This document shows positions 5,653 to 12,444 of a DNA stretch of 12,618 nt, piece by piece. The DNA comes from Syntrophobacterales bacterium (lineage in GTDB: Bacteria > Desulfobacterota > Syntrophorhabdia > Syntrophorhabdales > WCHB1-27). Under the pieces are notes generated by a model. It was not told the DNA's origin. It made no database searches and saw only the letters and a list, made by a program, of their open reading frames with translations. The position numbers were made by a program, and so were the translations under genes. The stretch spans positions 1 to 12,618 of the forward strand of contig JADGQN010000101.1 in the NCBI GenBank assembly GCA_017881765.1. Direction: 5' to 3'. The number at the start of each line of letters is the position of its first letter. The stretch's first letter is position 1.

Positions 5653-6420
5653 ATGGTCGAACATATGACCAATGAGAAAGCAAGGGCCTTCCTTATAGGC
5701 CCGCTTAACAAGGAAAAACTCAACCAGAAGATAGTTGCACGTATAAAGAAGCTTATTTTCTCGAACGAACTGCAGGTTGGTGACAAATTGCCATCAGAAC
5801 GGGAACTGATGGAAGAGATCGGGGTGAGCCGGGCGGTGGTTCGAGAATCCCTTCGCTCGCTCGAACAATCAGGACTGGTAGAAATCAAACAGGGTGGCAC
5901 CGGTGGTGCTTTCGTTGTGTCGAACCTGCAGAAGCCTGTCTTTAACTCCGCATTCGATCTTTACAGCCAGGGCAAGCTGACACTCGCGCACTTCGTGGAG
6001 ACCAGAAAGGCGATCGAGTGCGTCGCCGTACGCGTAGCGGTGGCAAAAGCAACGCCCGAGGACATCGCAAGGCTCCGTGAGCTGAATGAGGCATGCCTTC
6101 CTGACATTGACGACAAGGTAAAGCATCGTGAACATGCCGCCCGTTTCCATATGGCCATTGCCCAGATATCAGGCAATCATCTAAGCAAGCTTTTCGTCAG
6201 CGCCCTGTTCGGGCTGCTTGGCGAGTTGCGGCCGGATAGTCTGCAGACAAAGCGCTTTAAGCAGGAGTCGTACTTACTCCACAAACGTATAATCGAGGCC
6301 CTCGCGGCCAAGGATGCCGGTCTGTGTGAGTACCTCATGGCGAAGGACATCGAGCGTACCGGCACGCTGGAGACGTCGAGGATCAAGAAAGGTCGTACAA
6401 AATTACGTTTGAAGAAATGA
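5653..6420 (+). CDS. GntR-family transcriptional regulator, FadR subfamily (wHTH + FCD)
   Basis: The 255-residue protein has an N-terminal winged helix (about 22-92) with GDKLPSERELMEEIGVSRAV and VRESLRSLEQSGLVEIKQGG, the standard GntR DNA-binding region. An all-helical FCD effector domain follows (about 105-235) with FVETRKAIE, RFHMAIAQISGN and LLHKRIIEALAAKD. Of the four usual FCD metal ligands only His166 and His210 are present; the Asp position is Ala162 and the last His position is Asp232. FCD regulators sense organic acids, amino acids or acyl-CoA. It lies 72 bp upstream of the liv-type transporter on the same strand, so it probably controls import and use of the transporter substrate. 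AGGAAG just before the ATG at 5653 supports that start; the ATG at 5665 lacks a ribosome site. Confidence 0.93.
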   Translation: MVEHMTNEKARAFLIGPLNKEKLNQKIVARIKKLIFSNELQVGDKLPSERELMEEIGVSRAVVRESLRSLEQSGLVEIKQGGTGGAFVVSNLQKPVFNSAFDLYSQGKLTLAHFVETRKAIECVAVRVAVAKATPEDIARLRELNEACLPDIDDKVKHREHAARFHMAIAQISGNHLSKLFVSALFGLLGELRPDSLQTKRFKQESYLLHKRIIEALAAKDAGLCEYLMAKDIERTGTLETSRIKKGRTKLRLKK

Positions 6421-6492
6421 CCTACCGTGGCTATACTCAACGACTGGATGCGGTCTATAAGCTGCCAAAATGACGGGAGGTAGTGTGATCTT

Positions 6493-7362
6493 ATGGAATT
6501 AGGACTTTTCTTTCAGTGCCTTGTAAATGGTGTGGCAATCGGGGGCATTTATGCGGTGGTCGCCGCGGGGTTGACCCTTGTCCTGGGCACGATGAAGATC
6601 ATGAACTTTGCCCAGGGGCAGTTCTATATGCTCGGTGCCTTCGTTGGCTATGGCCTCTGCGAAGTCCTTCATCTCCCCTATGCCGTAGGCCTCATCGCAG
6701 CTTTTGTCGCCATGGCGCTGCTGGGTGCGATTCTCCAGAGATTTGTCATCAGGTACACGTATGAGGGATTTTTCCACACGGTGCTGGCTACTATTGCTTT
6801 TGCGACCATCGTCGGCCAGATCTCCGTGATCACCTTCGGTAAGACGGATAGGTTCATGTCGCCCGTTGTTAAGGGGCGGACGGTGCTCGGTGGGATCGTG
6901 ATGAGCAACGATAAGCTGCTCCTCATCGTTCTCGGTGTCATCCTCATCGCGGCTCTCCATTACTTTATGAAAACGAAGATAGGCAAGGCCGTGCGGGCCG
7001 TCACGGAAAACCAGGAGACTGCGGGTCTTCAGGGCATCAACTCCCGGCAGATATTCATCATCACCATGGCGGTGGGGTGCGGCCTGGCCGGGATAGCCGG
7101 GGCGCTGATCCTTCCGGTCCTGGGCGCCAGGGCCGACATGGGTGTTTCCATCTTCATCAAGATCCTCCTGGTCATCATTATCGGCGGCATGGGGAGCATG
7201 CCGGGTGCGCTGCTTGCGGCCCTGATCATCGGTTTAATAGAAAGCTTCGGTTACCAGTTCGTCGGGGGATACAACGAACTGGTGCTCACCTGTTCTCTAC
7301 TCCCTTTACTCTACTTCAGACCCGGGGGCTTGCTCGGCAAGCCCTTCGCGATACCGGAATAG
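6493..7362 (+). CDS. livH: Branched-chain-type ABC transporter permease LivH
   Basis: The 289-residue membrane protein is dominated by hydrophobic segments and matches the HAAT-family permease LivH. Diagnostic stretches are IGGIYAVVAAGLTLVLGTM (17-35), NFAQGQFYMLGAF (38-50) and the EAA-like cytoplasmic loop TKIGKAVRAVTENQETAGLQ (161-180) that contacts the ATPases. It forms half of the inner-membrane channel with LivM. GGGAGG at 6475-6480 is 12 bases from the ATG; the spacing is long but no better in-frame start exists. It opens a tight livH-livM-livG-livF run. LivHMGF relatives import branched-chain amino acids, urea, amides and, in several bacteria, aromatic acids. The neighbouring amidohydrolases argue for something other than housekeeping amino acid uptake, but that is inference. 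Confidence 0.93.
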   Translation: MELGLFFQCLVNGVAIGGIYAVVAAGLTLVLGTMKIMNFAQGQFYMLGAFVGYGLCEVLHLPYAVGLIAAFVAMALLGAILQRFVIRYTYEGFFHTVLATIAFATIVGQISVITFGKTDRFMSPVVKGRTVLGGIVMSNDKLLLIVLGVILIAALHYFMKTKIGKAVRAVTENQETAGLQGINSRQIFIITMAVGCGLAGIAGALILPVLGARADMGVSIFIKILLVIIIGGMGSMPGALLAALIIGLIESFGYQFVGGYNELVLTCSLLPLLYFRPGGLLGKPFAIPE

Positions 7363-7373
7363 GGGTGGCAGCC

Positions 7374-8348
7374 ATGCGTAAAAAGAGCCTGATTGCATGC
7401 GCACTGATACTCCTTGTTCTGCTTCCGCTCGTTGTTAAGAACCCCTACATCCTGCATCTGGTTATCTACACGTGCATGTACAGTGTGCTGGGGATGAGCT
7501 TCAGTATGATGTGGAAGAATCGCCTTATTACCGCGGGCACGGCCGGGTTCTGGGCTGTCGGCGGTTACACGTCAGCGTTGCTTGTCACGAAACTGGCCGT
7601 TCCTTTCTGGCTTGCTATGCCCGCTGGGGGCGTGGCGTCGGCGCTCTTTGCCCTCTTTATCTTCTCCATAGCGCTGAGGGGCGGTCCCCTCGTCTTTTTT
7701 AGCGTAAGCCTTGTTTCGGCTTTTATCGTTATGGAGGTGCTCGGGACAGTCTCTTTCTTCGGGGGCTGGGAAGGTCTGCTCGACATCCCGGGTCCCAGGA
7801 TAGGTCCGTACCTTTTCTTCACGAAGACATCCTTCTATTACATGGTGCTCGCGATCCTTGTCCTGAACATACTTGCGTTCCACGCTTTGTATACCTCCCG
7901 GATAGGAAGAGCGTGGACAGCCATCGGGTCGAGTACCCGTCTGGCCGAGGTCCAGGGTGTTAATATTTACCGGTACAGGCTCGCCGCATCGGTTATCGGC
8001 TGCTTCTGGGCCGGGGTTATCGGATCTTTCTACGCGCATTATCAGAATCTCCTCATACCGACTACCTTCAGCTTCCTCTGCTCGATCTATGTTCAGATGT
8101 ACGCCCTGATCGGAGGCCTGAACTATTTTATCGCGGGGCCGATTGTAGGCTCGTTTGTGATGGTCTTTCTGCCGGAACTCCTTCGCGCCGGCCAGGAATA
8201 TCAGCCCATCTTTTTCGGCGCGCTCCTTATCCTGATAATTATCTTTTTGCCGGGCGGTCTCTTGAGCATCGGGGAGCGCTTGCCTTGGCTCGGAAGGCTA
8301 GGCGGCAGGATCGGAAGGCGACTTCGCCTCGTATCTACGAAAAGTTAA
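7374..8348 (+). CDS. livM: Branched-chain-type ABC transporter permease LivM
   Basis: From the ATG at 7374 this gives 324 residues, normal for LivM. AGGGGTGG (7361-7368) is five bases upstream and overlaps the livH stop. The frame stays open further upstream inside livH, but that part reads as an Arg/Pro-rich out-of-frame translation and is not real. The protein has a first membrane segment at about 6-21 and several more to about 293. The EAA-like loop SRIGRAWTAIGSSTRLAEVQ is at 175-194, and the C-terminal FLPGGLLSIGER is typical of the family. It pairs with LivH in the membrane. The C-terminal tail after 300 is rich in Arg, Gly and Leu and probably cytoplasmic. There is an 11-bp gap to livH and 12 bp to livG. 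Confidence 0.92.
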   Translation: MRKKSLIACALILLVLLPLVVKNPYILHLVIYTCMYSVLGMSFSMMWKNRLITAGTAGFWAVGGYTSALLVTKLAVPFWLAMPAGGVASALFALFIFSIALRGGPLVFFSVSLVSAFIVMEVLGTVSFFGGWEGLLDIPGPRIGPYLFFTKTSFYYMVLAILVLNILAFHALYTSRIGRAWTAIGSSTRLAEVQGVNIYRYRLAASVIGCFWAGVIGSFYAHYQNLLIPTTFSFLCSIYVQMYALIGGLNYFIAGPIVGSFVMVFLPELLRAGQEYQPIFFGALLILIIIFLPGGLLSIGERLPWLGRLGGRIGRRLRLVSTKS

Positions 8349-8360
8349 TGGAGGGCTCCT

Positions 8361-9125
8361 GTGGCATTACTAGAGATTAGAAACTTGAGCCAGCACTTTG
8401 GCGGAGTGGCCGCGGTAAGTCGGTTGGACCTCGATATTTTCGATTCAGAGATACTCGGCCTCATCGGCCCGAATGGCGCAGGCAAGACCACGCTTTTCAA
8501 CGTAATAAGCGGCTTCTACACACCCTCAACAGGCTCGGTGGCGCTCAAAGGGGAAAGAGTCAGCGGCCTGCGGCCGGATGAGATAGCGAAGAAGGGCATA
8601 GGCCGGACCTTTCAGCAGACAGTTCTCTTCATGAGGTCAAGCGTCTTTGACAACGTTGTTACCGGATTCCACATGAACTATACCAGTGGATTGATGAACC
8701 AGTTCCTCCATACCCGGTCTGCCAAAGACGAAGAGAACGGCATCAAGAAAGAAGCCGCCCGGATCCTGGAGTTCATGGGCTTGAGTGCGCTCAAGGACGA
8801 GCTTGCCCAGAACCTGCCCCACGGCCACCAACGGACGCTGGGCATCTGCGTTGCCCTGGCCGCAAACCCACAACTGCTCCTTCTCGATGAACCCCTGACG
8901 GGTATGAACCCGACGGAGACGCTCACCACCCTCGACCATATCAGGCAGCTCAAGGACCGCGGTATTACCATCATCATCGTAGAGCACAACATGAAGGCGG
9001 TTATGAGCCTGTGCGAGCGCCTCGTCGTGTTGAATCACGGGGAGAAGATCGCTGAAGGGAAATGTGAAGAGATACAGGATAACAAAGCGGTCATCGAGGC
9101 GTATCTGGGGAAAGAGAGGAGATGA
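8361..9125 (+). CDS. livG: Branched-chain-type ABC transporter ATP-binding protein LivG
   Basis: The 254-residue ATPase starts at GTG 8361, with GGAGGG (8350-8355) five bases before. It shows Walker A GPNGAGKT (36-43), Q-loop region GRTFQQTVLF (81-90), Walker B LLLLDEP (172-178), D-loop-side TGMNPTE and switch His209 in VEHN. The long insertion around 95-135 and the MNPTET motif identify LivG rather than LivF. The ABC signature is NLPHGHQRTLG (151-161), where the usual LSGGQ is replaced by LPHGHQ. LivG often departs from LSGGQ, but the second His is worth noting. The stop overlaps the livF start. It energises uptake with LivF at the LivH/LivM interface. Confidence 0.94.
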   Translation: MALLEIRNLSQHFGGVAAVSRLDLDIFDSEILGLIGPNGAGKTTLFNVISGFYTPSTGSVALKGERVSGLRPDEIAKKGIGRTFQQTVLFMRSSVFDNVVTGFHMNYTSGLMNQFLHTRSAKDEENGIKKEAARILEFMGLSALKDELAQNLPHGHQRTLGICVALAANPQLLLLDEPLTGMNPTETLTTLDHIRQLKDRGITIIIVEHNMKAVMSLCERLVVLNHGEKIAEGKCEEIQDNKAVIEAYLGKERR

Positions 9126-9832
9126 TGCTACTTGAGCTGAAGGATGTGCACGTACATTACGGAAAGGCGGAAGCGCTTCGGGGTATTTCCATGGGTATTG
9201 AAAAAGGGCAGGTGGTTACGCTTGTCGGAGCGAACGGCGCCGGCAAGACCACAACCCTCAGAACCATATCCGGTCTTAAGAAACCGACTTCAGGCGAGAT
9301 CTGGTACAACGGCAAGCGCATCGACGGAACGGACCTGCATGAGATCGTCCGGCTGGGCATTGCACACGTTCCCGAGGGCAGGATGGTTTTTGCCACCATG
9401 ACCGTGCAGGACAACCTGCAAATGGGTGCGTATCTTCGCAAAGACAAGCGTGCCATCGCAAAAGATATGGAAAATGTTTACAAATACTTCCCGGTACTCA
9501 AGAACCGGAAAACGCAGATCGCAGGGTCTTTGAGCGGCGGTGAGCAGCAGATGCTCGCTATGGGACGGGCCTTGATGGCCAGTCCCCAGGTCATGTTGAT
9601 GGATGAGCCGAGCATGGGGTTGTCACCTATCTTCGTGGAGGAGATCGGCAACATCATCAGGACCATCAATGAAGCAGGCACGAGCATTATACTCGTAGAA
9701 CAGAATGCCAGGATGGCCCTGGAGCTTGCCCATTATGCTTATGTCATTGAGCTCGGCAGGATCCCGCTCCAGGGCACGGGTAAGGACCTGGCCTGTGATC
9801 CGAACGTGCAAAAGACGTTCTTAGGGGGATAG
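9122..9832 (+). CDS. livF: Branched-chain-type ABC transporter ATP-binding protein LivF
   Basis: The 236-residue ATPase has Walker A GANGAGKT (36-43), VPEGRMVFATMTVQDNL (83-99, a LivF hallmark), the canonical signature LSGGEQQ (137-143), Walker B VMLMDEPS (157-164), GLSPI (166-170) and VEQNARMAL (192-200). LivF proteins normally have VEQN where LivG has VEHN, which separates the two. The ATG at 9122 overlaps the livG stop by four bases, and a second ATG at 9125 follows directly. GAGGAG (9116-9121) abuts the first ATG, so initiation at 9125 may be preferred. Coupled translation with livG is likely. No gene for a periplasmic binding protein follows; the next gene is an amidohydrolase after 262 bp. 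Confidence 0.94.
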   Translation: MMLLELKDVHVHYGKAEALRGISMGIEKGQVVTLVGANGAGKTTTLRTISGLKKPTSGEIWYNGKRIDGTDLHEIVRLGIAHVPEGRMVFATMTVQDNLQMGAYLRKDKRAIAKDMENVYKYFPVLKNRKTQIAGSLSGGEQQMLAMGRALMASPQVMLMDEPSMGLSPIFVEEIGNIIRTINEAGTSIILVEQNARMALELAHYAYVIELGRIPLQGTGKDLACDPNVQKTFLGG

Positions 9833-9851
9833 GGGCGGAATAGAAGGGAAG

Positions 9852-9866
9852 TCCGCGCTGCGCGGA
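9852..9866. repeat. Short GC hairpin after livF
   Basis: tccgcg (9852-9857) and cgcgga (9861-9866) form a perfect 6-bp stem with a 3-base loop, 20 bases after the livF stop. No T-run follows, so a terminator role is doubtful. It might cause pausing or mark the 3' end of the transporter message. Confidence 0.4.
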
Positions 9867-9903
9867 GACGACCCCCCTACGGGCTAGGAGGACCGCTGCG
9901 CTG

Positions 9904-9951
9904 CCCTTACAGGATGCTGCGCTATCGCTAGGAAGAGGGAAGCGGAAAGGC
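9904..9951. repeat. Dispersed intergenic repeat, copy B (inverted relative to 4112-4150)
   Basis: Read on the minus strand it carries gcctttccg and then a 27-base block with tagcgatagcg, agca, cctg and aagg, matching copy A at 23 of 27 block positions. It lies in the 262-bp gap between livF and the first amidohydrolase. The rest of that gap (9952-10080) shows no convincing gene. Confidence 0.5.
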
Positions 9952-10094
9952 CGATGACGAAAGTTTTTGGCTGGCAGCGCATTGTCGATTTAGAAATTGT
10001 TGTGAGCCAAGGAGAAGGCCGAAAGTCAGGATGAAGGCTAACGCATCGAGGATAAAGGTTCAATAAAATAAGGAGAAAACAGGAGGAGAGGCAG

Positions 10095-11141
10095 ATGAAG
10101 CTAGGGCGTTTTATTATTGATACTCACGTTCACGCACAGAGGCACGCTGCTGGTCCGGAGTTTAAGAAGCTTGGTATTGCGGTGCCTGAAAAGATGAAAT
10201 ATCGCGATCTCTCGAATATCATGCCGCACCTCACGGCGTATGACAATTCCAAACGGCTCCTCTATGATATGGAGTGCTACGACGTGGACATGTGCGTGCT
10301 GTTGCCTGCATTCGGGATGAGCAATGACATTAACATGGCGCTGGTCGAGAAATATCCGGATAAGTTCGTAGCGGTCTGCGCTCCCAAGAAGACAGCAGAG
10401 AGAGCCTTGGCGGGTGAAATCGAGTGGACAATAGAAGCGGCCTGCCAGGAGCTTGATGAGCTCCTTTCTACGGGCAAGTTTGTGGGCCTCGGCGAAGGTA
10501 TGCCCACTACCCCGGAGGGAAGGACTTCCGGGAAGACGCTCGGTCATTCAGAACGCATGGATCAGCTCCGCAAAGTCATGGACGTGGCGCGTAAACATAA
10601 AGTGCCGGTCCGCGTGCACACCGGCTCTCCCATGGGCTACCCGATCGCCTACACCTATTGGCCGGAGAACTGGCATCCGTACTGGATGAACGACCTTGCC
10701 GTCGAATACCCCGACGTGCCCATTATTTACGACCATGGCGGCATGCAGGGAGGAAACCAGGAGAACCTGGTCAACGAGTGTATCCAGGTCGCTGCCAACC
10801 ATGACAACGTCTATCTGGAGACGGGCCTTTACTGGACGGAGCTTTACTACAAAGCCCTGGTGAACCCTAACGTCGGTCCTGAAAAACTGCTGTGGGGCAC
10901 GGACTGGGGAGCAAGCATTCCTACGCATACCCATATCGGTGCACACCCGCAGACTTACGCTATGCAGGTCCGGAAAGATGGTATTGTCACGCACCAGGTG
11001 GACGTCATGGGGTGGAGTTTGAAGCAGGTGAGCCGTCTCGATATCTCCCAGGACGACATGAACCTTATCCTCGGTGGCAATGCACTTCGGATCTACAAGA
11101 TCCCATTTCCGTTGAGCCGCATGTTCAAGCCGGTGGAGTAG
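10095..11141 (+). CDS. Amidohydrolase_2 family protein, paralog 1
   Basis: The 348-residue TIM-barrel enzyme has the metal site of the ACMSD/gamma-resorcylate decarboxylase branch: IIDTHVHAQRH (His11, His13), VRVHTG (His175), YDHGGMQGG (catalytic-type His214) and GTDWGAS (Asp270). C-terminal ILGGNALRIY is also standard. Family members decarboxylate aromatic or unsaturated acids or hydrolyse C-O and C-N bonds with one metal ion. AGGAGG (10081-10086) is eight bases before the ATG. The loop after His175 is aromatic-rich (YPIAYTYWPENWHPYW), unlike paralog 2. It is the first of three tandem copies, 262 bp after livF. No signal peptide is seen, so it is cytoplasmic. The substrate is unknown; the transporter context suggests an imported carboxylated compound. 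Confidence 0.9.
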   Translation: MKLGRFIIDTHVHAQRHAAGPEFKKLGIAVPEKMKYRDLSNIMPHLTAYDNSKRLLYDMECYDVDMCVLLPAFGMSNDINMALVEKYPDKFVAVCAPKKTAERALAGEIEWTIEAACQELDELLSTGKFVGLGEGMPTTPEGRTSGKTLGHSERMDQLRKVMDVARKHKVPVRVHTGSPMGYPIAYTYWPENWHPYWMNDLAVEYPDVPIIYDHGGMQGGNQENLVNECIQVAANHDNVYLETGLYWTELYYKALVNPNVGPEKLLWGTDWGASIPTHTHIGAHPQTYAMQVRKDGIVTHQVDVMGWSLKQVSRLDISQDDMNLILGGNALRIYKIPFPLSRMFKPVE

Positions 11142-11212
11142 GAGCAGGGTCAAGGGTCATGGGGCAAAAGTCACGGAGGGCAAGAAGGCGCATCAGCAAG
11201 AATAGATATCTA

Positions 11213-11227
11213 GTAAGTACCACTTAC
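11213..11227. promoter_or_regulatory. Candidate operator palindrome upstream of paralog 2
   Basis: GTAAGT-acc-ACTTAC is a perfect 6-bp inverted repeat with a 3-base centre. Its core GT-N3-AC resembles the half-sites recognised by FadR-subfamily regulators. It lies 126 bp before the paralog 2 start. The link to the regulator at 5653 is inferred, and the match is short. Confidence 0.3.
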
Positions 11228-11252
11228 ATAAGCGCGGGCATTCAGAGCCGTA

Positions 11253-11320
11253 GTCACCCCGGCGAAAGCCGGGGTCCAGAAATACTTTAGAATCTGGATT
11301 CCGGCCTTCGCCGGAATGAC
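11253..11320. repeat. Double-hairpin GC-rich repeat between paralogs 1 and 2
   Basis: Two inverted copies of a 28-base unit face each other. The left arm (11253-11280) contains CCCCGGCGAAAGCCGGGG, a 7-bp stem closed by a GAAA loop. The right arm (11293-11320) contains TTCCGGCCTTCGCCGGAA, another 7-bp stem. The arms agree at 23 of 28 positions after reverse complementing. This is the well-known type of bacterial dispersed repeat whose mistranslation gives peptides such as FRRGDYG or HSGEGRNP. It could fold as two hairpins or one long stem and may act as a terminator or mRNA-stabilising element between the two genes. Confidence 0.8.
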
Positions 11321-11352
11321 AGCGGGGTAGAAATTTCGGGACGGAGGAAAGT

Positions 11353-12414
11353 ATGATTGCGAGAGGGAGATTCGTTGTAGATACGCATATACATGCCCAG
11401 CGCCATGCGTTTAAGTTCAAGGAGCGGGGCATCAAGCCGAATTTTGCAACATTGGCAGAGGGCATGCCCGAAGTCGAGGTGTATGATAACACGCCGAGAT
11501 TGCTCTATGACATGGAGCGTTACCACGTGGACCTGTGTGTGATCCAGCCGGCGTTCGGCATGACCGATGAGCTTAATGGCGAGATCGTCAAAGCGCGGCC
11601 TGATAAGTTCGTGGCCCTCTGCGAAGGCACTGATTATCAGCAAAGGGTGAGGAAGGGAGAAATCAAGTGGACGACGGAAGGCATCTGTGAGGAGTTGGAC
11701 AGGCTGCTCGCCACGGGACTCTATGTGGGCATCGGCGAAGGACTTCCGCGCGACCGTACCCGGAGAAAGCCCCACGCGTGGGAGGAACGCTTTGATGAGA
11801 TCTGCGAGATCATGAAGATAGCGAGGAAGTATAAGGTCCCGGTCGGCTATCACACCGGTGCCCTCTCCGGATACGGAGGGGCGCGGCGGGAGCTGGGTCT
11901 CGGCCTCGATTCTAATGAATGGGGTAATCCGCTTCTGGCTCATGACATTGCCACGGAATTTCCCGACGTGCCGATCATCATGCAGCATGGCGGTATGCAG
12001 GGTTGGTGGTCGGAAAAATTTATGGACGATACGTTCCAGGTTGCTGCAGCCCACGCTAATGTCTACCTGGAAACAGGCCTCTACTGGGGCGAGTTGTATG
12101 AGAAACCGCTGCGTGACCCGAACATCGGCGTGGAGAAACTTGTCTTCGGCACGGATTGGGGCGCCTCCATACCGCAACAGTGGGTTCCGGGGGTTCGTCC
12201 GGGAAGCTATGCGGATCAAGGACGGGGTCAGGGCTTGCCGGCCCACCAGGTCGATTACTTCGGCTGGTGTTTGCGTCAGCTGGCCAGGGCCGCAAACCTG
12301 TATGACCTTCCTCAGGATGACCTGAATCTGATCCTTGGCGGCAATGCGGTTCGCGTTTTCAGGCTTGAGGACAAAGTACCTCTCAAGCGGCTTTTCAAGC
12401 AATACATGAAATAG
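11353..12414 (+). CDS. Amidohydrolase_2 family protein, paralog 2
   Basis: The 353-residue protein has the same metal site as its neighbour: VVDTHIHAQRH (His12, His14), GYHTG (His167), MQHGGMQG (His212), FGTDWGAS (Asp268) and C-terminal ILGGNAVRVF. GGAGG (11343-11347) is five bases before the ATG. It shares strongly conserved blocks with paralog 1 (YLETGLYW, HQVD, QDDxNLILGGNA) but differs in two probable substrate loops: after His167 (GYGGARRELGLGLDSNEWG) and after the GTDWG aspartate. Over the first 58 residues it matches paralog 3 at 47. A long antisense reading frame across it is a shadow. Function is expected to be decarboxylation or hydrolysis of a related but not identical substrate. 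Confidence 0.9.
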   Translation: MIARGRFVVDTHIHAQRHAFKFKERGIKPNFATLAEGMPEVEVYDNTPRLLYDMERYHVDLCVIQPAFGMTDELNGEIVKARPDKFVALCEGTDYQQRVRKGEIKWTTEGICEELDRLLATGLYVGIGEGLPRDRTRRKPHAWEERFDEICEIMKIARKYKVPVGYHTGALSGYGGARRELGLGLDSNEWGNPLLAHDIATEFPDVPIIMQHGGMQGWWSEKFMDDTFQVAAAHANVYLETGLYWGELYEKPLRDPNIGVEKLVFGTDWGASIPQQWVPGVRPGSYADQGRGQGLPAHQVDYFGWCLRQLARAANLYDLPQDDLNLILGGNAVRVFRLEDKVPLKRLFKQYMK

Positions 12415-12444
12415 TGAATAGTAAGCAGCCACGGAGGTTACCGC

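Noticed and set aside
5654..5671. TGGTC-N8-GACCA inverted repeat at the regulator start as an autoregulatory operator
   Set aside because: The arms are only 5 bp, the centre is longer than the three or so bases usual for FadR-type sites, and it lies inside the coding start. It is compatible with chance.
6421..6492. Separate promoter for livH
   Set aside because: TATAAG at 6456-6461 has no acceptable -35 at 15-19 bases. Read-through from the regulator promoter is as likely.
6499..6960. Minus-strand frame of 153 codons opposite livH
   Set aside because: Shadow of a permease gene; highly charged, no motif, no start signals.
7077..7373. Upstream extension of the livM frame
   Set aside because: It overlaps conserved livH coding sequence and translates to a low-complexity Arg/His/Pro/Gly-rich peptide. 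The ATG at 7374 has a well-placed ribosome site and gives the normal LivM length.
11253..11320. CRISPR-like repeat-spacer unit
   Set aside because: There are just two units, they face each other as an inverted pair, and no cas genes are present. The sequence is a typical dispersed palindromic repeat.
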